A DNA stretch of 64,000 bases from Rouxiella chamberiensis (GTDB lineage Bacteria; Pseudomonadota; Gammaproteobacteria; Enterobacterales; Enterobacteriaceae), in assembly GCF_026967475.1 (NCBI RefSeq), contig NZ_CP114058.1:2790001-2854000 (forward strand), read 5' to 3'. Position 1 is the first letter of the stretch, and the number at the start of each line of letters is the position of its first letter. The position numbers were made by a program, and so were the translations under genes. This document shows positions 9,882-18,727 of the stretch, one piece after another. A model generated the notes under the pieces. That model was not told the origin of the DNA and did not search any database. It was given only the letters and a program-made list of their open reading frames with translations.

Positions 9882-11246
9882 ATGAAAGATAACCAAATGA
9901 CCCGGCAGGAAAGTCGGGCGACGTGGGGACTAGGGACAGTATTTTCACTCCGCATGCTCGGCATGTTTATGGTTCTGCCCGTTCTCACCACTTACGGCAT
10001 GTCATTGGCCGGGGCGAGCGAAACACTCATCGGTATCGCCATCGGTATTTATGGGCTGGCACAGGCCATTTTCCAGATCCCCTTTGGTCTGCTTTCCGAC
10101 CGTGTCGGACGCAAACCGCTTATCGTCTTCGGACTGTTCATTTTCACTGTCGGTAGCATTGTCGCCGCCTGCACCGATTCCATCTGGGGCGTCATTATCG
10201 GCCGTGCACTTCAGGGGTCAGGCGCCATTGCCGCCGCCGTGATGGCACTGCTTTCGGACCTGACGCGCGAACAGAACCGCACCAAGGCGATGGCCTTTAT
10301 CGGCATCAGCTTTGGCATCACCTTTGCCATCGCGATGGTTCTCGGCCCTATCATTACCCATGCCTATGGCCTGCACGCGCTGTTCTGGGCGATTGCCGCA
10401 CTGACTCTCCTCGGCATCGTGATAACCGTTGCCGTTGTCCCCTCCCCTGCCACTCACATGATGAATCGCGAGTCGAGCATGGTGAAAGGCAGCTTCCACA
10501 AGGTGCTGACCAACGGCAAGCTGCTCAAACTCAATTTCGGCATTCTGTGCCTGCACATCATGCTGATGTCGAGCTTTGTCGTGTTGCCGCAGGTGATGGA
10601 ACGCGCAGGCTTCCCGCCGAGCGAACACTGGCGTGTGTATCTGGTAACGATGCTGACCTCGTTTGTCGCCGTAATCCCGGTCATTATCTACGCCGAGAAA
10701 AAGCGCCACATGAAGCAGGTCTTCATGGGTTGCGTGGCTGTGCTGCTGCTGGCCGAGCTGGTTCTCTGGTTCGCCGGTCTGCATCTGTGGGCGGTTATCG
10801 CGGGCATTCAGATTTTCTTCCTGGCGTTTAACGTGATGGAAGCGATTCTGCCGTCGCTTATCAGCAAAGAATCTCCGGCGGGCTATAAAGGCACCGCAAT
10901 GGGACTTTACTCCACCAGCCAGTTTATCGGGGTGGCGATTGGCGGCAGCCTTGGCGGTTACATCTTTGGTCATGCAGGCGCAGGTGCGGTCTTCCTGGTC
11001 TGTGCGGCGCTGGCCGTTGTGTGGTTCCTGGTCAGTGCGACCATGTCGGAGCCGCCTTATGTCAGCAGCCTGCGGATCACGCTTTCCGAAGAGGTGGCCC
11101 GCGATGCCACGCTTGAAACGCGCATCAAATCCCAGCCTGGCGTCGCCGATGCGGTTGTCGTGGTGGAAGAGTTGAGTGCCTACGTGAAGGTCGATACCAA
11201 ACTGACCAACCGTCAGGCGCTTGAGGCGTTTGTCGCCGAGGCGTAA
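9882..11246 (+). CDS. yajR: YajR major facilitator transporter
   Basis: Proton-driven antiporter-type major facilitator with 12 membrane helices. The motif-A loop between helices 2 and 3 reads GLLSDRVGRKPLI. After the last helix comes a cytosolic ferredoxin-like YAM domain (about the last 65 residues, from SSLRITLSEEV), the hallmark of YajR. The start at 9882 has GAGG 7 bases upstream and gives 454 residues, the E. coli length. An open frame extends 31 codons further upstream but lacks family similarity. The substrate is unknown. It stands alone between two terminators. Confidence 0.93.
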   Translation: MKDNQMTRQESRATWGLGTVFSLRMLGMFMVLPVLTTYGMSLAGASETLIGIAIGIYGLAQAIFQIPFGLLSDRVGRKPLIVFGLFIFTVGSIVAACTDSIWGVIIGRALQGSGAIAAAVMALLSDLTREQNRTKAMAFIGISFGITFAIAMVLGPIITHAYGLHALFWAIAALTLLGIVITVAVVPSPATHMMNRESSMVKGSFHKVLTNGKLLKLNFGILCLHIMLMSSFVVLPQVMERAGFPPSEHWRVYLVTMLTSFVAVIPVIIYAEKKRHMKQVFMGCVAVLLLAELVLWFAGLHLWAVIAGIQIFFLAFNVMEAILPSLISKESPAGYKGTAMGLYSTSQFIGVAIGGSLGGYIFGHAGAGAVFLVCAALAVVWFLVSATMSEPPYVSSLRITLSEEVARDATLETRIKSQPGVADAVVVVEELSAYVKVDTKLTNRQALEAFVAEA

Positions 11247-11262
11247 CAACCTCATAAAAAAA

Positions 11263-11292
11263 GGGGAGATCGATAATCGATCTCCCCTTTTT
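11263..11292. terminator. Bidirectional terminator between yajR and yajQ
   Basis: Stem GGGGAGATCG / CGATCTCCCC with loop ATAAT. An A run precedes it and a T run follows it, so it can end transcription of both convergent genes. Confidence 0.92.
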
Positions 11293-11323
11293 ATTTGCGC
11301 CGCAAAAGCGCCGTGAAACGCGC

Positions 11324-11815
11324 TTAGTCGCGGAAGTTCTTGAACTGGAACGGCTGGCCCAAATCGCCACCGCGCACCAGCGCCATTACCGCCTGCAAAT
11401 CGTCACGCGCTTTGCCGGTCACGCGAATTTCGTCGCCCTGAATCTGCGTCTGCACTTTCAGTTTGCTGTCTTTAATCAGTTTGACAATCTTCTTCGCAAC
11501 GGCGCTTTCGATACCCGAATGCAGTTTGGCATCAACGCTGAAGGTTTTACCGCTGTGAGTCATCTCTTTCGGGATATCCAGAGAACCGCCTTCAATGTTG
11601 CGCTTGAGCAGGCTGGCGCGCAGGATGTCCAGCAACTGCTCGACCTGGAAGTCGGAAACGCTGGCGACCTTGATGGACTCGTCTTTTTCGTTTAATTCAA
11701 AACTTGCTTCAACGTTGCGAAAATCCCAGCGGTTTGCCAGGTCACGCGTGGCGTTTTCCACGGCGTTGCGAACTTCCTGCATATCGATTTCGGAAACTAT
11801 ATCGAAAGATGGCAT
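11324..11815 (-). CDS. yajQ: YajQ family nucleotide-binding protein
   Basis: UPF0234/DUF520 protein of 163 residues, two ferredoxin-like halves. Family members bind nucleotides, and some homologs have been reported as cyclic-di-GMP effectors. The N-terminus [20 protein letters not shown] and the C-terminal [14 protein letters not shown] are the conserved ends of the family. The ATG at 11815 is preceded by a GGGAG ribosome site. It is monocistronic, convergent with yajR, and about 120 bases upstream of it lies azlD on the same strand. Confidence 0.95.
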   Translation of the reverse strand: MPSFDIVSEIDMQEVRNAVENATRDLANRWDFRNVEASFELNEKDESIKVASVSDFQVEQLLDILRASLLKRNIEGGSLDIPKEMTHSGKTFSVDAKLHSGIESAVAKKIVKLIKDSKLKVQTQIQGDEIRVTGKARDDLQAVMALVRGGDLGQPFQFKNFRD

Positions 11816-11934
11816 CTAGGCTTCTCCCTTAAATGTAATTGTGCGTCTATCTGCGATGACCTCCATGATACCGCCTTCCATCCGCGTTGCCAAAAACTGG
11901 AGGGATAAACTGTCGCCGATGATGGTTTTTACGG

Positions 11935-12258
11935 CTATTTGACCCCAAGCAGACGCAAACCGGCGGTGACGGCAGCGGCCACGAGGATAACCACGATAAG
12001 CGGACGTCGGCGCCAGGCAAGATAGGCCGCAACGCCGACGCCTGTGACGCGGGCAAATCCGGCGAAAGCTTCCCCTTCATAAAAGGTCGAGATTGCCGCG
12101 ACGGCGAGCAGCAGCGTAGTCGCCGCATCGGCCAGCAGCGATTCGGCGGCCGGTGACAGGCTTAACCGACTGCCGAGTTTGTAGCCCGCAAAGCGCAGCA
12201 AATAGGTGCCAGCCGCCAGCAGCGCAATACCGGCGATAATAGTCCCATATCCTGTCAT
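11935..12258 (-). CDS. azlD: AzlD family branched-chain amino acid export subunit
   Basis: Small hydrophobic protein of 107 residues with about three membrane segments. It is the partner of AzlC in LIV-E type exporters of branched-chain amino acids or analogs. The family segment GTYLLRFAG lies near residue 20, and the helices have the usual lengths. Its ATG overlaps the stop of azlC in an ATGA, so the two are translationally coupled. No obvious terminator was seen before yajQ. Confidence 0.88.
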   Translation of the reverse strand: MTGYGTIIAGIALLAAGTYLLRFAGYKLGSRLSLSPAAESLLADAATTLLLAVAAISTFYEGEAFAGFARVTGVGVAAYLAWRRRPLIVVILVAAAVTAGLRLLGVK

Positions 12259-12933
12259 TTATGTTTTCTCCATATCGCCAAGCCAAGCAGCGAAAAAAGC
12301 ACCGGCATACCTGCGGGCACCCACGGAACGGCGGCCATCGACAGCAGCATGCCGGTCACTGCGCGCTTCAGCGTTTGCCGTTTGCGAAGCGCGGAAGCAA
12401 TCAGCGCGACGAGAATGGCGGGAAAGACTGCGTCTAAACCTATTACCTTGATATCAGGAATAATTTTTCCGAGCGTGCCGCCAAGTAATACGCCCAGCGG
12501 CCAGAACACCGCGATACCGATACCGCAGAGCCAATACGCCGCGCGCGACTGGGGCGGTTTTTTTGCGATACGCCGAACACCACGCTTTCGTCATTCATGA
12601 TGTGACAGCCCAGCAGGGCTTTGAGGCTGGCCGCGCCCTTTTCTCCGACCAGATCCTTAACCGCCATTCCAAACGGCAGATGACGCGCGTTTACCAATAA
12701 TCCTGCCGCTGCTGCGGCAAAGGGCTTCCGCCGCCCGCCACAACGGTAATAAACAGAAACTCCGAGGCACCGGCGAGCACGAAAATCGACAGCGCCATCG
12801 GCACCCAGAGCGGAAATCCGCCTGCGGTTGCCAGTGAGCCATAAGACACCGCCACAATCCCGTCGGCCAGACAGACCAAAAAGATGGCCCTGATAACATC
12901 ATTGCCTAGCGGCAAAATCCTTCCTGCACGCAT
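12255..12933 (-). CDS. azlC: AzlC family branched-chain amino acid exporter (two single-base losses)
   Basis: Large membrane subunit of the AzlCD exporter. The start ATG at 12933 has AAGGA 6 bases upstream, giving MRAGRILPLGNDVIRAIF. Three frames together encode one typical AzlC of about 226 residues. The first break is near 12719-12721: one base added to AAA gives ...SPFAAAAAGLLVNARHLPFG. The second is in the T7 run at 12558-12564, where T8 gives ...GVSQKKPPQSRAAYWLCG. The segments between breaks are well conserved, so losses in homopolymers are the likely cause. It is divergent from the XRE-cupin gene, with a shared palindromic operator. Confidence 0.85.
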
Positions 12934-12965
12934 ATATCCTTCCCAAAACGAACACATTGGCAGTT

Positions 12966-12994
12966 ATAATGAACAATCCATCGCGATCTTTCAA
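12966..12994 (-). promoter_or_regulatory. Probable promoter of azlCD
   Basis: On the minus strand TTGAAA and CATTAT are spaced by 17 bases, 33 bases before the azlC start. The -35 abuts the palindrome at 12997-13011. Confidence 0.5.
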
Positions 12995-12996
12995 GA

Positions 12997-13011
12997 CGAA
13001 CGAATCGTTCG
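12997..13011. promoter_or_regulatory. Palindromic operator between azlC and its regulator
   Basis: CGAACGA-A-TCGTTCG is a perfect 15-base palindrome. It lies next to the azlC -35 and just before a TATAAA -10 (13013-13018) for the regulator. A dimeric HTH protein binding here could control both directions. Confidence 0.6.
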
Positions 13012-13035
13012 ATATAAAAAACACTGGTAGCTTTT

Positions 13036-13584
13036 ATGACACAGCCCATCAGCATTATTGCCAAAGCCCTGGTTCGCGAACGTCAGCGGACAGGCTTGTC
13101 ATTGGCCGAAATCGCCCGCCGCGCAGGGATTGCCAAGTCCACCCTGTCGCAACTGGAGGCCGGAAACGGTAATCCTAGCCTGGAAACACTTTGGGCACTG
13201 TGCGTTGCGTTGGATATTCCTTTCGCACGTTTAATGGAACCTCAAGCCAACACGCCTCAGGTGATTCGATTTGGCGAAGGGTTGTCGGTCAGCGCAGAAA
13301 TGGCCGACTATAAAGCCATTTTACTGGCTACCTGCCCACCGGGCGCGAGACGCGACATCTATATGCTGATTGCGCAACCCGGGGAAGATCGCCACTCCAA
13401 ACCGCATACCCACGGCGCAGTCGAGCACATTATTGTCACACAGGGCCGTGCATTGATTGGTCCGACAGACGCGCCGGTTGCCTTGAATCCTGGCGACTAT
13501 ATTTGCTATCCCGGCGACCAGCCTCATGTTTTTCAAGCGCTTGAACCTGATACTCACGCAATACTGGTTTTGGAGCAAAGCTGA
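13036..13584 (+). CDS. XRE-family regulator with C-terminal cupin domain
   Basis: 182-residue transcription factor. Residues about 8-62 form an HTH of the Cro/C1 type (LSLAEIARRAGIAKSTLSQL). Residues about 100-180 form a single cupin with PHTHGAVEHIIV and PGDYICYPGDQPH, which probably senses a small ligand. The domain layout matches the SutR/PuuR class. It is divergent from azlCD, about 100 bases apart, a common arrangement for regulators of AzlC exporters, so autoregulation and control of azlCD through the 15-base palindrome is the natural reading. The ligand is not evident. Confidence 0.85.
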   Translation: MTQPISIIAKALVRERQRTGLSLAEIARRAGIAKSTLSQLEAGNGNPSLETLWALCVALDIPFARLMEPQANTPQVIRFGEGLSVSAEMADYKAILLATCPPGARRDIYMLIAQPGEDRHSKPHTHGAVEHIIVTQGRALIGPTDAPVALNPGDYICYPGDQPHVFQALEPDTHAILVLEQS

Positions 13585-13619
13585 TCCCTTCGTCATGAAG
13601 GGGTAAACATAAGGCGCAA

Positions 13620-13641
13620 TAATGTGATCTGTCGCACATAA
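13620..13641 (+). promoter_or_regulatory. CRP site upstream of panE-yajL
   Basis: TGTGA-TCTGTC-GCACA flanked by AA and TAA is close to the CRP consensus (left half perfect, right half 4 of 5). The centre at about 13630.5 lies some 40 bases upstream of the start expected for the -10-like TATAGA at 13658-13663, the spacing of a class II activated promoter. Confidence 0.6.
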
Positions 13642-13678
13642 ACAGCTATACTAACACTATAGATTTTACATTTTCGCA

Positions 13679-13694
13679 ACATGTCGCGACGTGT
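13679..13694. repeat. 16-base near-palindrome in the panE leader
   Basis: ACATGTCGCGACGTGT has one mismatched pair. It lies just downstream of the predicted CRP-dependent start and could be an operator or a leader hairpin. Confidence 0.35.
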
Positions 13695-13813
13695 CTCTCA
13701 ATCAGGCCGTTACTGACATTGTCCGCGCACCGGTCTTTTTGCGCGGCGGCAATCAAGGTTGCCGAAGCAGCCTACAGGCTGTCGGGCGAAAAGGACGGGA
13801 TAAAGGATTAACG

Positions 13814-14728
13814 ATGAAGATTACGGTATTGGGCTGTGGAGCATTGGGGCAACTCTGGCTTTCGAAGCTTTATCAGCAAGGTCACGACGTTCAGGGCTGG
13901 TTGCGCATTCCGCAGCCGTTTTGTGCCGTCAACGTCATTTCCGCCGACGGTCAGGCGTTTAATCGCAATCTGCCGACCAACGATCCCCAGCATCTGGCCG
14001 AAAGCGAACTGCTGCTGGTCACCTTGAAAGCCTGGCAGGTCTCCAGCGCGCTGGTGAGCCTGTTGCCGCTACTTGCCGAAAATTGCACCCTCCTTCTGCT
14101 GCACAACGGCATGGGCGCTCTCGACGAACTGCCTGCCAGTCAAATGCCAATCCTGCTTGGCGCGACGACCCATGCAGCGCGCCACGAAGGCAACGCGATT
14201 ATGCATGTTGCTTCGGGCATTACTCATATCGGTCCGGCCAATGCCCACGGCGCGGCGTCGAGTGCGATCGCCGATGTGCTGCACGATGCCTTGCCCGATG
14301 TGGCCTGGCATGACAATATCCTGCCATCCCTGTGGAACAAGCTGGCGGTAAACTGTGTTATCAATCCGCTGACGGCTGTTTACAATTGTACCAATGGCGA
14401 TCTCCTTGCCTATGGCGATCGGATTGAGAAAATCTGTGCCGAAGTCGCGGAAGTGATGGCCATTGAAGGCTACCAGACACACAAAGAGTCGCTGTTGAGC
14501 TACGTTTATCAGGTAATCGATACCACCTCGGCCAACCATTCGTCGATGCTGCAAGATATCCGTACCCAGCGCCACACCGAAATCGACTACATTACCGGCT
14601 ATGTTTTACGCCGCGGCCGCAAGCACGGTTTGCAGTTGCCGGTGAATACCCAATTATTCGAAATGATTAAAAGTAAGGAAAATAATTATGAGCGTTTCGG
14701 CACTGGTATGTCTGGCACCTGGCAGTGA
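13814..14728 (+). CDS. panE: 2-dehydropantoate 2-reductase
   Basis: NADPH-dependent ketopantoate reductase of pantothenate (coenzyme A) synthesis. The ATG at 13814 has AAAGGA upstream and gives 304 residues (E. coli 303). The open frame continues 41 codons upstream without family similarity. The Rossmann motif is [10 protein letters not shown] near the N-terminus. The catalytic lysine lies in [16 protein letters not shown], and the C-terminal helical domain has the family SSMLQDI segment. The 3' end overlaps yajL by 41 bases in another frame. The upstream CRP site suggests catabolite-linked expression. Confidence 0.95.
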   Translation: MKITVLGCGALGQLWLSKLYQQGHDVQGWLRIPQPFCAVNVISADGQAFNRNLPTNDPQHLAESELLLVTLKAWQVSSALVSLLPLLAENCTLLLLHNGMGALDELPASQMPILLGATTHAARHEGNAIMHVASGITHIGPANAHGAASSAIADVLHDALPDVAWHDNILPSLWNKLAVNCVINPLTAVYNCTNGDLLAYGDRIEKICAEVAEVMAIEGYQTHKESLLSYVYQVIDTTSANHSSMLQDIRTQRHTEIDYITGYVLRRGRKHGLQLPVNTQLFEMIKSKENNYERFGTGMSGTWQ

Positions 14729-15278
14729 GGAGCTGGAAGCCGTTACGGCGATAGATTTGCTGGTTCGCGCGGGCGTCAACGTGACGACGGCGAGCGTGGC
14801 AGGCGACGGTAACAGAACGGTTCGCTGCTCGCGCGGCGTGACATTGGTGGCGGACGTGGCGCTGGTCGATGTTGCGGACCACGAGTTCGACGCCATCGTG
14901 TTGCCGGGCGGAGTGAAAGGCGCTGAATGTTTTCGTGACAGCCCGCTGCTGGTGGAAAAAGTCAGGCACGTCAATGTCACCGGCAAACTGGTGGCGGCCC
15001 TCTGTGCGGCACCCGCGCTGGTACTGGAATTCCATGATCTGTTCCCTGTGGGCAACATGACCGGCTTTCCGGGACTGAAAGACAAGATTTCGCCGAACAA
15101 ATGGATGGAAAAACGCGTCATGTTCGACCCGCGCGTCAATCTCCTGACCAGTCAGGCGCCCGGCACGGCTATCGAATTCGCGCTGAAAATGATCGACTTG
15201 CTGATGGGCAAAGAGAAAGCCGCCGAGGTCGCCAGCCAGCTGGTGCTGTATCCGGGTATTCATAATTATCAGGACTAA
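14688..15278 (+). CDS. yajL: YajL, DJ-1/PfpI-family oxidative stress chaperone
   Basis: DJ-1 superfamily protein of 196 residues, the E. coli length, linked to protection against oxidative and electrophile stress and to a protein or nucleotide deglycase activity that is debated. The reactive nucleophile-elbow cysteine is Cys106 in [11 protein letters not shown], and the conserved glutamate lies near the N-terminus in [15 protein letters not shown] precedes the ATG. It overlaps the end of panE by 41 bases, so the two are probably coupled. A hairpin at 15292-15315 follows. Confidence 0.96.
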   Translation: MSVSALVCLAPGSEELEAVTAIDLLVRAGVNVTTASVAGDGNRTVRCSRGVTLVADVALVDVADHEFDAIVLPGGVKGAECFRDSPLLVEKVRHVNVTGKLVAALCAAPALVLEFHDLFPVGNMTGFPGLKDKISPNKWMEKRVMFDPRVNLLTSQAPGTAIEFALKMIDLLMGKEKAAEVASQLVLYPGIHNYQD

Positions 15279-15291
15279 CCGGCTGACCGCA

Positions 15292-15315
15292 GGCCGAAAA
15301 TAGCAGTTTTCGGCC
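15292..15315 (+). terminator. Hairpin terminator of panE-yajL
   Basis: Perfect 9-base stem GGCCGAAAA / TTTTCGGCC, loop TAGCAG, 14 bases after the yajL stop. Only a short ATTTA follows, so termination may be weak. Confidence 0.6.
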
Positions 15316-15405
15316 ATTTACCTGCACGGTGGCGATAAAGAGCGAAACATATAAGCCGCTGTAAATTATATAAAATATCATGGCCTTTTTTGTAGAGGTC
15401 AGTCC

Positions 15406-15843
15406 ATGCAACCTGTCGTTCATTATACCCCGTCGCCCGCCAACTATCCGGTTCTCCCCCTTGACGAAGCACCGCCGAGTTACTTTCAATCCATTTCAAC
15501 AGATCAAAAAATCGCCCTGCTGGCCGACGCGATTATTGCGCAGTTAACGGAGCTGAAAAACGTCACGCTGCTTATTGAGAGCAATACGTCGGGCTTCAAT
15601 AAAAAACATCAGAAGGCATTGAAATCGCTCTATAAACTGCACAACAATGCCGACACGCTTTATTCCAAGACACCGGCGCTCGAGTTACTTGAAAGCATTC
15701 GCAGACTGGGCCAATCCTCCGCGACCTATAACCTGCGCGAGAATCCCGAGATGAATTTCACGGGTTTCTTTGAAAAGCTGAACAACCACGTCGAGGCGAT
15801 GGTGGTGTATTCCCATATCATCAAACTCAAGCCTTTGGCCTAA
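15406..15843 (+). CDS. Hypothetical protein, unrecognised
   Basis: I do not recognise this 145-residue protein. It has no signal peptide, no membrane segment and no cysteine. After a proline-rich first 30 residues (SPANYPVLPLDEAPPSY), it is predicted to be mostly helical, with many leucines and lysines (HQKALKSLYKLHNN). It resembles small soluble cytoplasmic helical-bundle proteins. A GAGGT ribosome site and normal codon use support expression. It stands alone between the yajL terminator and the acid phosphatase gene. I would not assign a function. Confidence 0.75.
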   Translation: MQPVVHYTPSPANYPVLPLDEAPPSYFQSISTDQKIALLADAIIAQLTELKNVTLLIESNTSGFNKKHQKALKSLYKLHNNADTLYSKTPALELLESIRRLGQSSATYNLRENPEMNFTGFFEKLNNHVEAMVVYSHIIKLKPLA

Positions 15844-15938
15844 GTTCCAGACTCGGCAAGGAATAAAAAGCGCCTTTACGCGACCCGACTCACAATCGCG
15901 GGCTGCCGCCGTTGCACACCTATCAGTGATTGATATGA

Positions 15939-15971
15939 TTTTATTTCTAAATATTTCTTAGAGAAATAAAA
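15939..15971 (+). repeat. AT-rich hairpin in the acid phosphatase leader
   Basis: Perfect 10-base arms TTTTATTTCT / AGAAATAAAA with a 13-base loop, ending about 30 bases before the GTG start. It could act in the mRNA leader or as a terminator for upstream transcription. Confidence 0.5.
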
Positions 15972-16001
15972 CGGCTTTCAATCACCTTAGGGAAATCATG
16001 C

Positions 16002-16724
16002 GTGAAGAAAATAACCTCTGCCCTGCTTATTAGTTTGGCATTAAGCGGCCATGCCCATGCCGAAGATAAACATTACCTGACACTGCAAGATACCGCCGAC
16101 AGCGTGCTGCTGCTCTCTCCGCCTCCTGCCTTTGACAGCGTGGCGTTTCTCGCCGACAAAGCCGCCTATGAACAGGGTAAATACCTGCGCTCGACGCCAC
16201 GCGGCGCGGTCGCTTTCAGCGATGCCGATTCCAGCGCCGACAACGTCACCAAAAATTTCTCCACGCCGTTCGGCTTCGAGATCAATGCGCAGAACACGCC
16301 CGCGACCTATGAGCTGATTTCAACCATGAAAGAAGACGCCGGTGACTACGCCACCAAGGCCGCCAAGGAGAAATACAACCGCATTCGGCCTTTCGCCTTC
16401 TTCCACGAACCGACCTGCCGCCCCGATGACGAAAGCAAATTGGCGAAAAACGGCTCCTATCCGTCGGGGCATACCGCAATTGGCTGGTCGATCGCATTGG
16501 TGCTCGCCGAAATCAATCCACAGCGTCAAAACGAAATCCTCAAGCGCGGGTTCGATCTCGGCCAAAGCCGCGTGATTTGTGGATACCATTGGCAGAGCGA
16601 TGTCGATGCCGCGCGCGTTGTCTCCTCGGCCGTGGTTGCCCGCCTTCATGCCAATCCGCAGTTCGCCAGTCAGTTGGCGAAAGCCAAAGACGAAATTGCG
16701 AAGCTGAACCAGAATGGCAAATAA
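16002..16724 (+). CDS. Class A nonspecific acid phosphatase (PhoN/PhoC type)
   Basis: Periplasmic phosphomonoesterase of the PAP2 superfamily. A signal peptide MKKITSALLISLALSGHAHA precedes a mature protein of about 220 residues, the class A size. All three signature blocks are present: KEKYNRIRP, SYPSGHT, and SRVICGYHWQSD, with the nucleophilic histidine in the last. The start is a GTG at 16002; the ATG 4 bases earlier is out of frame. It releases phosphate from organic esters. No Pho box was seen upstream. It ends at a terminator shared with thiI. Confidence 0.92.
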   Translation: MKKITSALLISLALSGHAHAEDKHYLTLQDTADSVLLLSPPPAFDSVAFLADKAAYEQGKYLRSTPRGAVAFSDADSSADNVTKNFSTPFGFEINAQNTPATYELISTMKEDAGDYATKAAKEKYNRIRPFAFFHEPTCRPDDESKLAKNGSYPSGHTAIGWSIALVLAEINPQRQNEILKRGFDLGQSRVICGYHWQSDVDAARVVSSAVVARLHANPQFASQLAKAKDEIAKLNQNGK

Positions 16725-16753
16725 ACGCTGAAAAGGCGGTTTCCAGAAAGCAG

Positions 16754-16781
16754 AAAGGGATGGCCGAAGCCATCCCTTTTT
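16754..16781. terminator. Bidirectional terminator between acid phosphatase and thiI
   Basis: Stem AAAGGGATGGC / GCCATCCCTTT with loop CGAA and a T run. It lies between two convergent genes. Confidence 0.92.
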
Positions 16782-16797
16782 CGTCACGACGTCTGGT

Positions 16798-18246
16798 TTA
16801 CGGACGGTAAACTTTAACGTTCTTGAAGCCCTGCTCGTGCAGATACAGCGCCTGAAGGCGACTCATCACGCCGCGATCGCAGTACAGCAGATAGGTTTTG
16901 CTCTGGTCCATCAGGCTGAATGCCCCGCCCAGCTTGTAAAACGGCAGCGAGGTCACTTCAACGCCGTCAAGCTGCAACGGGCTCTCTTCCTGCTCGTCGG
17001 GCGCACGAATGTCCAGCACGACGTCGGTCGCCGCGAATTCGGCCACGGTTTCGACTTCCGCCACTTCCTGCTCGCTCTCTTCGGCAATGGTGCGAATATC
17101 CTGATTTCTGGCTTCGGCAATCACCTTTTCCAGAATCGAGAAATCAAACTGCGCTTCTTCCGCTTCGATTTTGCCTTTGATGGCTTTTACCGTCGGACTT
17201 TTGGAAATCACGCCGCAGTATTCCGGCATGGTTTTGGCAAAGTCTTCGGTGCCGATTTCACGGGCGATATCGATGATGTGCTGCTTGTCGTGAGAAATCA
17301 GCGGACGCAGAATTAGCGTATCGGTCGCGTTGTCGATGAGTCTCAGGTTGGACAGCGTCTGGCTCGACACCTGCCCCAGCGCTTCGCCGGTGACCAGCGC
17401 CTGCACGCCGTAGCGTTCGGCAATGGACGACGCCGCACGTACCATCATGCGCTTGAGCACTACGCCCATCTGACCGTCTTCGATTTTCTCGAGGATTTCA
17501 CCGACCACCGGCTCGAAATCGATGGCAATAAAGCGCACGCGGTGCGAACTGCCAAAACGGTTCCACAGATAATACGCCACCTGCTTCACGCCGATTTCAT
17601 GCGCTGAACCGCCCAGATTAAAGAAGCAGTAATGCACGCGGCTGCCGCGACGCATCAGCATGTAGCTTGAGACGCCCGAGTCGAAACCGCCGGAAATCAG
17701 GGACATTACGTCTTCCTGCGTGCCGATGGGATAACCGCTCAGCCCCTGATAGCGCTGCTTGACCAGCACCAGCTTGTCTTCGTTAATCTCGAGCTTGACG
17801 GTCATTTCAGGGTTGGTGAGATTCACCGACGCCGTGGCGATATTCTGGTTCAGGCCGCCGCCGACATAACGCTCGACATCGCCGGAGCTAAAGCTGTGGG
17901 TGCCGCGACGTTTAACGCGCACGCAGAAGGTTTTGCCTTCCAGCTCGTCGCGATAGGCTTCCAGCGTCTGCTCGAAGATGTGGTGAACATCGTTGAACGG
18001 ACGGTCTTCAACCTCCAGCACGTGGTGGATGCCGGGAATACGGCAAAGCAATTCAACAATCTGGTCATGTTTGCTTTCGTCTTTGCTACGAACTTCGATA
18101 TGATCCCAGTGGCGAACTACCGCCAGGGTCTCATCGTGGCTCTTCACAACGTTACGAATGCTGCTTGCAAGTATCTTAATGAAGCGCAAACGCACAGATT
18201 GGCTCTTGATGGTGATTTCTGGGAACAATTTAATGATAAACTTCAT
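16798..18246 (-). CDS. thiI: tRNA 4-thiouridine / thiamine thiazole sulfurtransferase ThiI
   Basis: Makes 4-thiouridine at tRNA position 8 and supplies sulfur for the thiamine thiazole. The 482 residues comprise an N-terminal ferredoxin-like and THUMP region, a PP-loop ATPase (ISGGFDSGV, about 184-192) and a C-terminal rhodanese domain. Cys456, in [12 protein letters not shown], is the persulfide-carrying cysteine. Cys344 of the catalytic pair should be the cysteine in [10 protein letters not shown]. The start ATG is at 18246. The gene is divergent from xseB, and its leader contains a long inverted repeat at 18310-18357. Confidence 0.97.
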   Translation of the reverse strand: MKFIIKLFPEITIKSQSVRLRFIKILASSIRNVVKSHDETLAVVRHWDHIEVRSKDESKHDQIVELLCRIPGIHHVLEVEDRPFNDVHHIFEQTLEAYRDELEGKTFCVRVKRRGTHSFSSGDVERYVGGGLNQNIATASVNLTNPEMTVKLEINEDKLVLVKQRYQGLSGYPIGTQEDVMSLISGGFDSGVSSYMLMRRGSRVHYCFFNLGGSAHEIGVKQVAYYLWNRFGSSHRVRFIAIDFEPVVGEILEKIEDGQMGVVLKRMMVRAASSIAERYGVQALVTGEALGQVSSQTLSNLRLIDNATDTLILRPLISHDKQHIIDIAREIGTEDFAKTMPEYCGVISKSPTVKAIKGKIEAEEAQFDFSILEKVIAEARNQDIRTIAEESEQEVAEVETVAEFAATDVVLDIRAPDEQEESPLQLDGVEVTSLPFYKLGGAFSLMDQSKTYLLYCDRGVMSRLQALYLHEQGFKNVKVYRP

Positions 18247-18309
18247 GGCAATCTTTTATTGGCTGGTGAAAATACTGGGTCGTAAGTATTTGAATAAGGA
18301 TCTAGAATC

Positions 18310-18357
18310 AACTATTGGTAAACGCATGATTCACGGGTTTTGCCCTTACCAATAGTT
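18310..18357 (-). repeat. 12-base perfect inverted repeat in the thiI leader
   Basis: AACTATTGGTAA and TTACCAATAGTT are separated by 24 bases, 64 bases upstream of the thiI start, in the divergent region with xseB. It could be a leader hairpin or paired operator half-sites. Confidence 0.6.
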
Positions 18358-18479
18358 TCTGCGGCGCGGAGTATAGCACTTTAATTGGGTACTTTGCGCA
18401 CAAAAGGATGCTCTCCACCGGCTAGTTATCCGCGTCGTACCTTGTACGGCTCCCCGATCTTCGATATTGAAAGAGAATT

Positions 18480-18721
18480 ATGCCAAAAAAGCTGCACCAC
18501 CTGCCAATTTCGAAACAGCATTGGCTGAACTGGAACAAATCGTCGCTCGCCTTGAATCAGGGGAACTTCCGCTGGAAGACGCGCTGAATGAGTTTGAACA
18601 GGGCGTACAGCTTGCCCGTCAGGGACAACAAAAATTACAGCAAGCTGAACAGCGCGTGCAGATCCTGCTCGACAGCGACAACGATGCCCCTTTGCAACCT
18701 TTTACACCGGAAGCCGAGTAA
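18480..18721 (+). CDS. xseB: Exonuclease VII small subunit (one base missing near the start)
   Basis: Small subunit of exonuclease VII, which degrades single-stranded DNA in repair. The frame covering the family core ([19 protein letters not shown]...) opens only with a TTG at 18467. The family start MPKK is encoded from the ATG at 18480, one frame away. Adding one A to the A6 run at 18485-18490 joins them as [15 protein letters not shown], about 81 residues, the usual length. So the TTG start is probably an artefact of a lost base. Six bases separate it from ispA, as in the xseB-ispA-dxs operon of E. coli. Confidence 0.93.
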
Positions 18722-18727
18722 TTCCCG

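Noticed and set aside
12558..12564. Phase-variable T7 tract in azlC
   Set aside because: A run of seven is short for phase variation, and similar breaks occur in A5 and G4 runs of housekeeping genes.
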